Source: Bacteroidota bacterium (GTDB lineage: Bacteria > Bacteroidota > Ignavibacteria > Ignavibacteriales > Melioribacteraceae). Taken from it: a DNA stretch of 18,932 bases. The notes beneath the pieces are model-generated. The model worked only from the letters and a program-made list of their open reading frames with translations, was not told where the DNA came from and did no database searches. Below are positions 1 through 6,368 of the stretch, in pieces. Both the position numbers and the translations under genes were made by a program. The DNA is taken from assembly GCA_023447335.1 (NCBI GenBank), contig JAEXOD010000009.1, positions 1 through 18,932 on the forward strand. Direction: 5' to 3'. Within the stretch, counting starts at the first letter, position 1; the number at the start of each line of letters is the position of its first letter.

Positions 1-1268
1 CGGTATTAGGTTTCCATGTAAGTTTCACTCTATTGGTATCGGGTTCATAAACCGCCTTTAGCTTTTTAACTAGTTTCGGAGCTAAATCCTGATATTCGTA
101 ACTAATACCGTTCGGTCCGCCAAACATGCCTATATCACTTCTCGAACCGTCAACATCCAATATACTTGGGTCTCCCGTATCTATTGCAGGGCTAAATTTT
201 TGCAACCTAAAGTTATCTATTGCGCCCAATGTATATAACGTATCTTTAGCGAACATCGGATCTGCAAAAACATCATGTTCGCCCTGTGAATAATTTATAT
301 AATTATCTCCGCTTGTGTTAAAAAATAAGTTGTAATCGGAAATAAAATTTTGTGCATATGTTAGATTTATGCCTTTTGCGTTATGTGCAAGTATATTATT
401 CTTAATGTAATAAAACTGCCCATAACTACCAGTAACAATACTCGAATATTTACTATTTAATAAAGTATTATTTGTAACAAATGATGAATCATAAGGCGGA
501 GATACCCATGTACGTATTTCAATATTATTATTAAAATTGCTAACTAAATTATTACTTATATCAACTTTTTCATTTGATTCAACATAAATCCCTGTATTGT
601 GTGAATTATTCATTAAAACATTAATATAATTATTCTTGATAATGAACCTACCCCCCCCAATTGGCGTATATTCCGCCAATTTGATGTGCTGTCTGTTTAA
701 CTTGTATGTAATTATTATATATCTCAAAAACTAAAGGATCACTTAGAGTGTATAAATCCAATGCCATTCCATTATTAAAAAAAATATTGTTCTTTATAAA
801 GCAATTTGAACAGGTAGAAATTGCAACAGTCGAAGAATCTATCCTACAATTTTCAATAATTAATGATTTATTATTGAAGAATAGCGCCGAATATATTTTA
901 TTTGTAAACTGTTCGGTTTTTTTTACTGTTAAACCTTTTATTATCAATTTAGAATCATCACCTGAAAAACAAGCATCCCAGTTTTTTGGTATAATACCTG
1001 TTCCGTCAATTATACATTCATCGGTATCAATACCTATTATGGATAAATTCTTTGCGTTTATATAAATTGATTCCCTATAAACTCCTCTATCAATATAAAC
1101 GGTATCCCCATTATTGCAATAATCAAAACATTTTTGCAAACTGTCACACGCTGTTTCCCATGAAGTATAGGGAGCAGTGCTGCTCCCCGTTTTACTTACG
1201 TATCTAACTTCGGCAAAAAATGAAAGGGATGTAAATAATAACAAGGTAAAAATAATATTCTTTTTCAT
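1..1268 (-). pseudogene. Secreted right-handed beta-helix protein, frame broken at a G8 tract, C-terminus off window
   Basis: The first frame starts at ATG 1268 (a GTG at 1280 is in frame but would add a poor leader) with a signal peptide, MKKNIIFTLLLFTSLSFFA, then a DUF1565/parallel beta-helix N-terminus (YVSKTGS, W-x-x-A, NGDTVYIDRGVY, GTG). It hits TAG at 650-648 directly after eight G (651-658). Read with one G fewer, the frame is open from 649 to the window edge, 216 codons without a stop, and continues the same fold: Asn-rich rungs (for example VDISNNLVSNF), then the family-typical SPAIDTGDP and DVDGSRSDIGMFGGP, and the start of a probable fibronectin-like or sorting region (VKLTWKP). 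So this is one gene split by a 1-nt shift. It could be a true frameshift, a phase-variable tract, or a sequencing error. No SD is seen at the start. The likely location is the cell surface or outside the cell; the ligand is unknown. Confidence 0.85.
651..658 (-). repeat. Homopolymer tract (G8 on the coding strand) at the frameshift point
   Basis: Eight consecutive C on the plus strand. With 8 G the reading frame ends in TAG at once, with 7 or 10 G the beta-helix frame continues for at least 216 codons, and with 9 G it stops a little later. This is how a slipped-strand contingency tract would behave, and also how a homopolymer miscall would look. Confidence 0.8.
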
Positions 1269-1407
1269 TTGGTAGTTCACAAATTAATTAAACCTTCATT
1301 TAGAAAAACCAGACCGCCAAACCTATGTTGCAACCAAAAAGCCGTCTTTTGTTTTCCTTTACTTCAAATTAATAAATTAAAAATTAAAAACCAAATATTA
1401 GCCAATT

Positions 1408-1422
1408 TTAGACTATGTCTAA
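1408..1422 (+). repeat. Palindromic repeat TTAGACTATGTCTAA, left copy
   Basis: TTAGAC-TAT-GTCTAA is a perfect 6-bp inverted repeat around TAT. Fourteen of its 15 bases recur in the same orientation at 18847-18861. The two copies flank everything from the lipoprotein operon to the TIR gene. Confidence 0.35.
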
Positions 1423-1466
1423 GGTATATCGATACTAAAAAAGATTATATCTAAAATAGAAAACTA

Positions 1467-1492
1467 TGGGATACAAAATTAATTGTATCCCA
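1467..1492 (-). terminator. Hairpin terminator of the lipoprotein operon
   Basis: TGGGATACAA (1467-1476) pairs perfectly with TTGTATCCCA (1483-1492) around a 6-nt loop. It lies 10 bases beyond the stop codon of the lipoprotein gene that ends at 1503. In the minus direction it is followed by an only moderately T-rich stretch (ATAGTTTTCTATTTT), so it is a reasonable but not textbook intrinsic terminator. Confidence 0.6.
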
Positions 1493-1502
1493 ATTTACAA
1501 TT

Positions 1503-2231
1503 TTATATTATATCCTGAAATTCAGCAAATATATCATACATGATAATGCGAGGAGATTTTAAATAGGCAAAGTAGAAAAGTGTCGATGTTTCTCTGTTCT
1601 CGTATAATGTAACTTCCGTAATTTCTAATAAACATGATATTTTATAATTATTCCAAAATAGAAAATCGTATACTCTTGTAAAATAATCTGGAGAATTACT
1701 TAAGTTTTTGAAAAAAGCAAGGACAATATTTCCCTCAAGAACCATAACAGATTTCCCTCCTACTCTGTTTCTTAAAAACTCTGTTTCAGTTTGGATATTT
1801 GTCCAGTAATACATTTTTTTAACTGTTTTTTGATTAGCATATTTTAGAATTGAATATTTGTTCTTTTTGAGTTTTGCATTAAAATCTATTTTCTCTCCTT
1901 GAGGTGTGTTAACGACTAAAAACTGTATTAATTGAGTAGTCTCTTTATCATCATTTTTCTGAATTATTTTTGCTTTATAAATTATTGAATCTTTAGATAT
2001 TTTCTTCGCTGTATTTATTTCCTCTACATCGTACGTTGCTAATTCATTATATACTTCGTTGGGAAAGATCAACTCTGTATCCAATATATACTGTTTTTTA
2101 TCCTCCCAACTTTCCGCTGAATAAAAGTCATTTATTACATCTCCAGGTTTTTTACTACAACCTATAAAACTAATTAATATAAAAACTATCATTAAAACTC
2201 TGCTAACTATCCTTATCATTGCATACCTCAT
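1503..2231 (-). CDS. Hypothetical lipoprotein, second gene of the operon
   Basis: I do not recognise a family. The 242-residue product has an N-terminal hydrophobic helix followed by a lipobox-like ISFIGC near residues 20-25 and SKKPGD, so it is predicted to be cleaved by signal peptidase II and anchored by a lipidated cysteine. The body is charged, Lys- and Tyr-rich, with alternating polar and hydrophobic stretches suggesting beta structure; the section on glycine-containing strands (VGGKSVMVLEGNIVLAFF) is the most hydrophobic part. The start at 2231 leaves 9 bases after the upstream lipoprotein stop; an in-frame ATG four codons later is also possible. Co-directional spacing makes one transcript with the upstream gene very likely, ending at the hairpin 1467-1492. 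The beginning (GDVINDFYSAESWEDKKQYI) resembles small DUF4878-like lipoproteins, but this is weak. Confidence 0.85.
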   Translation of the reverse strand: MRYAMIRIVSRVLMIVFILISFIGCSKKPGDVINDFYSAESWEDKKQYILDTELIFPNEVYNELATYDVEEINTAKKISKDSIIYKAKIIQKNDDKETTQLIQFLVVNTPQGEKIDFNAKLKKNKYSILKYANQKTVKKMYYWTNIQTETEFLRNRVGGKSVMVLEGNIVLAFFKNLSNSPDYFTRVYDFLFWNNYKISCLLEITEVTLYENRETSTLFYFAYLKSPRIIMYDIFAEFQDII

Positions 2232-2240
2232 TATTAATTT

Positions 2241-2729
2241 TTAAATAATTAAACAGCCGTTGAATAATTCTGCTGCGTGAACTACATTATATTCACGATT
2301 TTTAAATATTTTATTTAATCCAACCTTATTATATGTAGCTATAAGCATTAGCCTATTTTCTTTTGAGTAACTTTTAATATTAACTGAATCTATTTGTTCT
2401 TCTTTACTAAGCTGCAATATATGAGTTAATATAATTTTAACTCCCGTAACATATACCTCACTTTGTTCAAATTCGGCATTAGAATCATCATAGTACATCT
2501 GTACATCTACGACTCCGTTTTCAATTGCAACATTTTTAATGTTTATTAATGGAACTCGAATAATTTGGTTAATTAATTTCGCATTCTTAAAATTATGAAT
2601 TTCAATACTTTCTTTTAACCATTTTTCGGGTTGGTTAATTTTTGAATGTTTTTGGGCAGTAGGCCTATCCTCCTTTGAACAACCTATCATAATTGCTAAA
2701 AGAACAATTAGTAAATTTACTTTTTTCAT
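2241..2729 (-). CDS. Hypothetical small lipoprotein, first gene of the operon
   Basis: A 162-residue protein with a clean lipoprotein signal: MKK, a hydrophobic core (VNLLIVLLAIM) and the lipobox AIMIGC followed by Ser-Lys-Glu-Asp. The mature part contains no domain I can name; mixed charged and hydrophobic strands suggest a small alpha/beta fold. The ATG at 2729 is supported by a GAGGTG SD (complement of 2735-2740) five bases upstream. It is the first gene of a two-lipoprotein operon, 9 bases before the next start. A long imperfect inverted repeat (2763-2928) sits just upstream and would lie in its 5' leader if transcription begins beyond it. The function is unknown; a periplasmic or outer-membrane-attached location is inferred. 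Confidence 0.85.
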   Translation of the reverse strand: MKKVNLLIVLLAIMIGCSKEDRPTAQKHSKINQPEKWLKESIEIHNFKNAKLINQIIRVPLINIKNVAIENGVVDVQMYYDDSNAEFEQSEVYVTGVKIILTHILQLSKEEQIDSVNIKSYSKENRLMLIATYNKVGLNKIFKNREYNVVHAAELFNGCLII

Positions 2730-2762
2730 ACAAACACCTCATATTATTAATAAAAAAGGACG

Positions 2763-2928
2763 TCATCCGTATTTTGCTACCGCTTAGAGGCACTGGCATG
2801 CCTTACGACAAATAGAAAATAGGATGCGTCCCAATTCCTTAATAAAAAGGCGGGACGCAGTCGCTATCCGCTAGTTCTTTGTCGTATTGAAAAGTGCCAG
2901 TTTTCTAAGCAGAACTATGCGTAATGAC
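2763..2928. repeat. 166-bp imperfect inverted repeat upstream of the lipoprotein operon
   Basis: Blocks of the left arm reappear in reverse complement and in the same order in the right arm: GTCAT (2763) with ATGAC (ends 2928), GCTTAGA (2782-2788) with TCTAAGC (2904-2910), CTGGCA (2793-2798) with TGCCAG (2895-2900), TACGACAAA (2804-2812) with TTTGTCGTA (2878-2886), TGCGTCCC (2825-2832) with GGGACGCA (2853-2860), and CCTT with AAGG at the tip. The variable stretches between blocks have nearly equal length in the two arms. The region between genes (2730-3145) is otherwise AT-rich. It could be a decayed mobile-element end, a recombination site or a structured leader RNA; the sequence does not decide. 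Confidence 0.6.
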
Positions 2929-2964
2929 TACGTTATTTAATTTTTATTTCTGAAAACTTTTATT

Positions 2965-2980
2965 TTTTCCAGTTGGAAAA
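2965..2980. repeat. Short perfect hairpin in the gene-free region
   Basis: TTTTCC (2965-2970) and GGAAAA (2975-2980) flank a 4-nt AGTT loop. There is no T run in the expected place on either strand, so terminator activity is uncertain. Confidence 0.35.
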
Positions 2981-3021
2981 TAGCCAATCTTAGGCTTAAA
3001 AGTCAAGAAATATATTTTGTA

Positions 3022-3047
3022 AAGTAGTCTTTTATTTTAATCTACTT
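3022..3047 (-). terminator. Possible weak terminator of the seven-gene minus operon
   Basis: AAGTAG (3022-3027) pairs with CTACTT (3042-3047) around a 14-nt AT-only-like loop, about 100 bases beyond the DUF932 stop codon. The stem is only 6 bp and the following bases are mixed A/T, so this is a tentative call. Confidence 0.25.
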
Positions 3048-3056
3048 AAAATATAC

Positions 3057-3136
3057 CCCCTAAGGCAGCGTGGCTCTCTAATGATGTAATTAACATCTGG
3101 TCCGCTTTTAATCTCAATCCTTTGAGAACCTTGGGG
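3057..3136. other. Compact foldable element next to the DUF932 stop codon, possible structured RNA
   Basis: About 80 nt can fold into a closed multi-stem shape. An outer stem pairs 3057-3060 CCCC with 3133-3136 GGGG and 3062-3065 AAGG with 3129-3132 CCTT, with one bulge. Inside are AGCG (3067-3070) with CGCT (3103-3106) enclosing GATGT (3083-3087) with ACATC (3093-3097), and TCTCAA (3112-3117) with TTGAGA (3122-3127). The GC content is higher than in the surrounding bases. It lacks tRNA hallmarks (no T-loop, no standard arm lengths). It may be a 3' UTR structure of the minus operon or a small RNA; the strand is undecided. Confidence 0.35.
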
Positions 3137-3145
3137 TTAAGGGGT

Positions 3146-3880
3146 CTATAGCTTAAACAGCTTTGATACTTTCAACTGGTATGCTGCTCTCATTCGTAAA
3201 TCAACTACATGAGATATATACCAAGTCAAGTAATTATATAATACCCATTGATTGGGGGCAGTAGGCTGTTGGGCAGTATATACAGAAGCATTTGCACCAA
3301 GCTCTTCTCTTATTGCTCCGTATGTCTCTTCGCTTACGCTAAGGCGTTTAAGTACTTCAATTCGGTTGCGTATAACAGGTATCTGCTCATATGTCTGCTC
3401 AACTCTTTCTTTCATGTTCATTAGCTGTATTCCGCTGGTGTGTCTTCCATAATATTTGGCAAGAACTTTACCGAATACCATTCCGTTTGAACAGATTCCT
3501 CTTATTGCTCCCCAAAACAATCTTACTCCTTCGCTTCCGTCATAACTGTTATGAACAAATAATGATAAAGCTATATCACTTTCACCGTCATTAAATGTAA
3601 GCTCGGGGAATGTTATTTGCAGTCTCATACGGTTGTTATCAACATAACTGTGGCTTGGGTCAATAATCCAGCTTGAGTCCAATGTTTCCAACTGTTCCAT
3701 TAAGGGAATAATTATCTGTTCATTGGGAATTAAGTTATAAGTATCTTTCATAATAGAAATTAACTCACCTGTTTCACCATGCACAATTGATTTATATGAG
3801 GAGGTCGAAGTGACCCCCTCATGCTCATAAAATACTTTTCTTTCCTCAACTGGGAATAAATACTCTTTTAGTTTATCCAT
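3146..3880 (-). CDS. DUF932 family protein, phage/plasmid type
   Basis: The 244-residue sequence matches the DUF932 (phage/plasmid-like TIGR03299-type) family: an N-terminal YNLIPNEQII segment, the central strand-rich part RMRLQITFPEL, the conserved W-G-A-I-R-G-I-C-S-N-G-M block, and a C-terminal NQWVLYNYLTWYISHVVDLR helix region. The molecular function of the family is unknown; members are found mostly in phages, plasmids and other mobile elements, often near recombination and ssDNA-binding genes, as here. It is the last gene of the operon. Its ATG at 3880 overlaps the preceding stop by 8 bases and is preceded by AAGGAGT four bases upstream. It is rather short compared with many members (around 300 residues or more), but both ends look intact. 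Confidence 0.85.
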   Translation of the reverse strand: MDKLKEYLFPVEERKVFYEHEGVTSTSSYKSIVHGETGELISIMKDTYNLIPNEQIIIPLMEQLETLDSSWIIDPSHSYVDNNRMRLQITFPELTFNDGESDIALSLFVHNSYDGSEGVRLFWGAIRGICSNGMVFGKVLAKYYGRHTSGIQLMNMKERVEQTYEQIPVIRNRIEVLKRLSVSEETYGAIREELGANASVYTAQQPTAPNQWVLYNYLTWYISHVVDLRMRAAYQLKVSKLFKL

Positions 3881-4325
3881 TTTTACTCCTTGCTATGAAT
3901 AATGTAACGGCAATAGATTTAGCGTCCATCATGCCCCCCAATTCGTTTTGTATTCTTATTGCATCTTTACAACACTGAAGCATAGTTTCATAGTAATTGT
4001 CCATGCCTCCTACTTGAGCGGGGCTCGGTTGAGCAGCGTTCTGTGCAGCCTGTGCAATTACATTCACATCAAACTTAGTGATTATTTTATTACCCTTCTG
4101 TTCTGCTAATTTTGTTATTACTACCTTAGCTCCCTTCTTCAAATCCTTTATCCTTTCGTGTACTTCGTCAGGAGCGAAAAAGCTGTATTCGGTTGTACCG
4201 TCTCCGTTACGTACCGCATACAAATAATAATCACCATACTTACTTTGTCCTACTACGGGTTCGTCATACAGCAATTCTATTTCGCTCGGCTTGTTCAGTG
4301 TTAGTTCCAGTTTCTTCCTTTCCAA
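3873..4325 (-). CDS. Probable OB-fold single-stranded DNA-binding protein, phage type (TTG start)
   Basis: A 150-residue product in two parts. Residues 5-90 have the strand pattern of an OB fold (short beta strands, Gly-Asp-Tyr-Tyr-Leu-Tyr, then FFAPDEVHERIKDLKKG and a return strand KVVITKL). The C-terminal 45 residues form amphipathic helices (YYETMLQCCKDAIRI, IAVTLFIARSK) as in phage ssDNA-binding or annealing accessory proteins. This is a pattern-level assignment. The start is a TTG at 4325, chosen because AAAGGAGG lies nine bases upstream inside the Gam-like gene; the two genes then overlap by 62 bases. A later TTG or CTG would be possible but has no such SD. The neighbours (Gam-like, DUF932) fit DNA recombination or replication. 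Confidence 0.65.
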   Translation of the reverse strand: MERKKLELTLNKPSEIELLYDEPVVGQSKYGDYYLYAVRNGDGTTEYSFFAPDEVHERIKDLKKGAKVVITKLAEQKGNKIITKFDVNVIAQAAQNAAQPSPAQVGGMDNYYETMLQCCKDAIRIQNELGGMMDAKSIAVTLFIARSKNG

Positions 4326-4818
4326 CTGTTTCTTCCTCCTTTAATTTGTAACTGAATTCTTCTTGTCCCTGCATTACCGTTATTCCGGGCGGTACTGCAT
4401 AATGTCCTTTTAAGTAAGCTTTTATTTTGTTTAAGTCGGGTTTTATCTGCTCCGGTATTATGGTTATCATTTCTGCTTTTGCGTTTTGCAGGAATAAATC
4501 CATGTTTGTTATTTCTACTTTGTCAGGTTTTTTGTGCAGCTTTAATATACCATGAGCAAGGTCTATTGTCTTAACCCCCTTTTCCTTTATAAACAATTCA
4601 AGCTTTCTTTCAAGTCTTTCAATCTTTTCTTGTATGGGTAAGTTTTTCTTTAATACCCAGTTGTTAATTAATTCAATCTCCTTATTTGCTGTTGTGAAAT
4701 TCTTTTCCTGCTCTTTGCTTAAATTCTGTATCTCCAAAAGCAGTAAGTCGTAATATGCCTCCTCTTGTCTTTCCTCCCTTAACTCAGCTTCGTCAAGTAA
4801 TGTTTGAATTAAATCCAT
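4264..4818 (-). CDS. Host-nuclease inhibitor Gam family protein (Mu Gam-like)
   Basis: The 184-residue protein follows the Mu Gam layout: a long N-terminal coiled coil (about residues 15-85, Glu/Lys-rich, including IERLERKLELFIKEKG), then the family core with a short strand segment (IDLAHGILKLHKKP), KVEITNMDLFLQNA, a Lys-rich helix (IKPDLNKIKAYLKG) and a PPGITVMQGQEEFSYKL tail. Mu Gam is a Ku-like dimer that binds double-stranded DNA ends and protects them from exonucleases such as RecBCD. The last 20 residues (EETVGKEETGTNTEQAERNR) are low complexity and overlap the next gene. Its ATG overlaps the stop of the 25-residue gene as TAATG, and AAAGGGG provides the SD. Association with an SSB-like gene suggests a phage DNA-metabolism module. 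Confidence 0.8.
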   Translation of the reverse strand: MDLIQTLLDEAELREERQEEAYYDLLLLEIQNLSKEQEKNFTTANKEIELINNWVLKKNLPIQEKIERLERKLELFIKEKGVKTIDLAHGILKLHKKPDKVEITNMDLFLQNAKAEMITIIPEQIKPDLNKIKAYLKGHYAVPPGITVMQGQEEFSYKLKEEETVGKEETGTNTEQAERNRIAV

Positions 4819-4895
4819 TATTGCCCCTTTCGTTTTCTGATTATCTCTTCAAGCACTATTATCATTACTGTTGCACCGAAAATAACCCAGTCCAT
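4818..4895 (-). CDS. 25-residue single-helix membrane micropeptide
   Basis: A very small gene between the amidotransferase and Gam-like genes. ATG 4895-4893 has a perfect GGAGGT (complement of 4899-4904) three bases upstream, and its TAA overlaps the Gam-like ATG as TAATG, so it is locked into the operon by translational coupling. The product begins MDWVIFGATVMIIVLEEIIR and ends KRKGQ: one hydrophobic stretch (residues 3-15), then an amphipathic Glu/Ile part and a basic tail, as expected of a short membrane-spanning or membrane-associated peptide with the C-terminus in the cytoplasm. The function is unknown. It could also serve only as a translational coupler, but the quality of the SD and the composition argue for a real product. 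Confidence 0.7.
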   Translation of the reverse strand: MDWVIFGATVMIIVLEEIIRKRKGQ

Positions 4896-4908
4896 ATTAC
4901 CTCCGTAA

Positions 4909-5775
4909 TTAATCAGTTGTTAAATCATTCCCGCAGTAGTGACATCTGTTATTCAGTTTCCCTTCATCATAAAATGTCTGCTCATAACAGAAAGGACATG
5001 TTACTATTTCAAAGTCATCCCTCATATATCTGGGATACCACCTTTGTGTTTTAGGCGTGTACTTTTTGTAGCTTTCAACTCCGTTATTGCTTAATACCAA
5101 TCCGTGATTGTTTTCCATTTCAAAGTAATGGTAATTATACTCACCTACATTAAACCCTCTGCAAACTTTTGAACGTATGTTTAATGCTTCCTGCATTATA
5201 CTTCTTTCACTGCAAAAGTATATTATCTCTGCTTTAGTGTCTAAGTATAGACACAAGGGATTATCCTTCTTTACAAGTACAAGTTTATCAGGATCATTTT
5301 TGTCGATCCCTGCAAATGCAAAACTTCCTTCCAGTCTGTCAAATACTCGTTTTATTTTATCTATTTTTGTCTTCTCTGAAAAAACACTTAATATTGCCTC
5401 ACTATCCACCTGCCCGTCTCTTTTTTCATGTGCAAATATCTCTTTGTCGTTATGTATCATTCCGTTATGTACAATAGCTATTCCGTTTTTGCTGAATATC
5501 GGATGATTATTTACATTATGCTTTTCGCTCCCTTGTGTCTTTAGTCTTGTATGAGCAATAAACACTTTGGGCATTATTAGGTTATCCCACTCTTTGCTTT
5601 CTACAAGTTTTGAGGAACGGACTGCATCTTTTACTATTACAAGTTTACCGTCTTTGATAAATCCATACCCGCTTGCATCCCTGCCTCTGCTTTCAAGTAA
5701 CGAGAACATATTTGTAATGTCTCTCTTTTCTGGTCTCACATCTGACCAACAAAAATACCCCATTATACCGCACAT
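4909..5775 (-). CDS. Stand-alone class II glutamine amidotransferase with C-terminal zinc ribbon
   Basis: The 288-residue protein starts MCGIMGYF: Met removal would expose Cys2, the N-terminal nucleophile of class II (Ntn-hydrolase) amidotransferases that release ammonia from glutamine. Other active-site hallmarks are present in order: AHTRLKTQGS, NVNNHPI, IVHNGMIHN and QVDSEAI. Unlike PurF, GlmS or AsnB there is no phosphoribosyltransferase, SIS or ATP-pyrophosphatase domain; instead the tail carries a zinc ribbon, Cys260-Cys263 and Cys278-Cys281. The ammonia must therefore be used by another protein, most simply the amidoligase two genes upstream. The start is fixed by Cys2 and by GAGGG six bases ahead; it overlaps the zinc-finger gene by 13 bases. 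Such amidotransferase/amidoligase pairs are known in phages; the substrate is unknown. Confidence 0.88.
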   Translation of the reverse strand: MCGIMGYFCWSDVRPEKRDITNMFSLLESRGRDASGYGFIKDGKLVIVKDAVRSSKLVESKEWDNLIMPKVFIAHTRLKTQGSEKHNVNNHPIFSKNGIAIVHNGMIHNDKEIFAHEKRDGQVDSEAILSVFSEKTKIDKIKRVFDRLEGSFAFAGIDKNDPDKLVLVKKDNPLCLYLDTKAEIIYFCSERSIMQEALNIRSKVCRGFNVGEYNYHYFEMENNHGLVLSNNGVESYKKYTPKTQRWYPRYMRDDFEIVTCPFCYEQTFYDEGKLNNRCHYCGNDLTTD

Positions 5776-6368
5776 AATTTACCCTCGGTTATTTGTTTTA
5801 GTAAGGCGAATACTGTTTCATATTCATTTAATCGAATTGAATATGAAAGTCCTATTCTTCTTGAACCGATTCCTTCGTGTACATTCCAGATTAGGTTATG
5901 TTGTTCAATAAATGTATTTACTGTATCAAGTAAATCAGAACTTACACTTATCTGATATTCTGTTCTGTCATATAAACCAAATACATAAATGGGGTTTAGT
6001 ATTAAGCCAATCTGTTTACGTAAATCGGATAACATAAAATCACCTGTTCTAATGCTTATGTTATATCTTCTCGGACTGTCATCATTTAACCATTGATTGG
6101 CAAGCTCAACTACTTCTTTTATCTCTTCTTCGCTCACTTCGGGATTATCGGGACAGTTTTCGTCATAAGCACTTTCGTCATCTCTGCAATCATTACACAA
6201 AGGGTCTCCACATTCACTATAATATGTATCGTTCTCATGAATTATGGTATCACACCTGCTGCAATAATGATAATTCTCATCAAAACATGTATCGCATATT
6301 ATTCGACCGTTTACATTTCGATAATCAATTTCTTCATCAATTTCTATTTCACATATTGAGCAGTACAT
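5763..6368 (-). CDS. Double treble-clef/LIM-like zinc-finger protein of unknown function
   Basis: The 201-residue protein has four CxxC pairs in its first 61 residues: Cys3/Cys6 with Cys25/Cys28 and Cys36/Cys39 with Cys58/Cys61, plus a spare Cys53 and nearby His residues. This arrangement suggests two successive LIM- or treble-clef-like zinc modules. A very acidic linker (about residues 62-95) is followed by an alpha/beta C-terminal domain (about 97-201; RRYNISIRTGDF, YQISVSSDLL, RIGLSYSIRLNEYETVFALL) that I do not recognise. It lies between the amidoligase (TAATG overlap, GGGAGG SD) and the amidotransferase (13-base overlap), so it is probably a partner or targeting subunit of that pair. Binding of nucleic acid or of a protein substrate is inference only. 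Confidence 0.8.
   Translation of the reverse strand: MYCSICEIEIDEEIDYRNVNGRIICDTCFDENYHYCSRCDTIIHENDTYYSECGDPLCNDCRDDESAYDENCPDNPEVSEEEIKEVVELANQWLNDDSPRRYNISIRTGDFMLSDLRKQIGLILNPIYVFGLYDRTEYQISVSSDLLDTVNTFIEQHNLIWNVHEGIGSRRIGLSYSIRLNEYETVFALLKQITEGKLCAV

Noticed and set aside
1269..1454. 61-residue open frame on the plus strand
   Set aside because: Low complexity, no SD, no family features, and it begins opposite the signal-peptide start of the beta-helix gene.
2763..2928. Integron attC site
   Set aside because: The outer ends lack the RYYYAAC and GTTRRRY core boxes on either strand, and the 166-base span with conservation spread over the arms does not fit.
3057..3136. tRNA gene
   Set aside because: The fold is cloverleaf-like, but there is no TTCRANT T-loop, no 7-nt anticodon loop and no regular arm lengths on either strand.
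4755..5506. Open frames on the plus strand opposite the Gam-like and amidotransferase genes
   Set aside because: They lie fully on the complement of well-supported genes, show no family features and have no SD.
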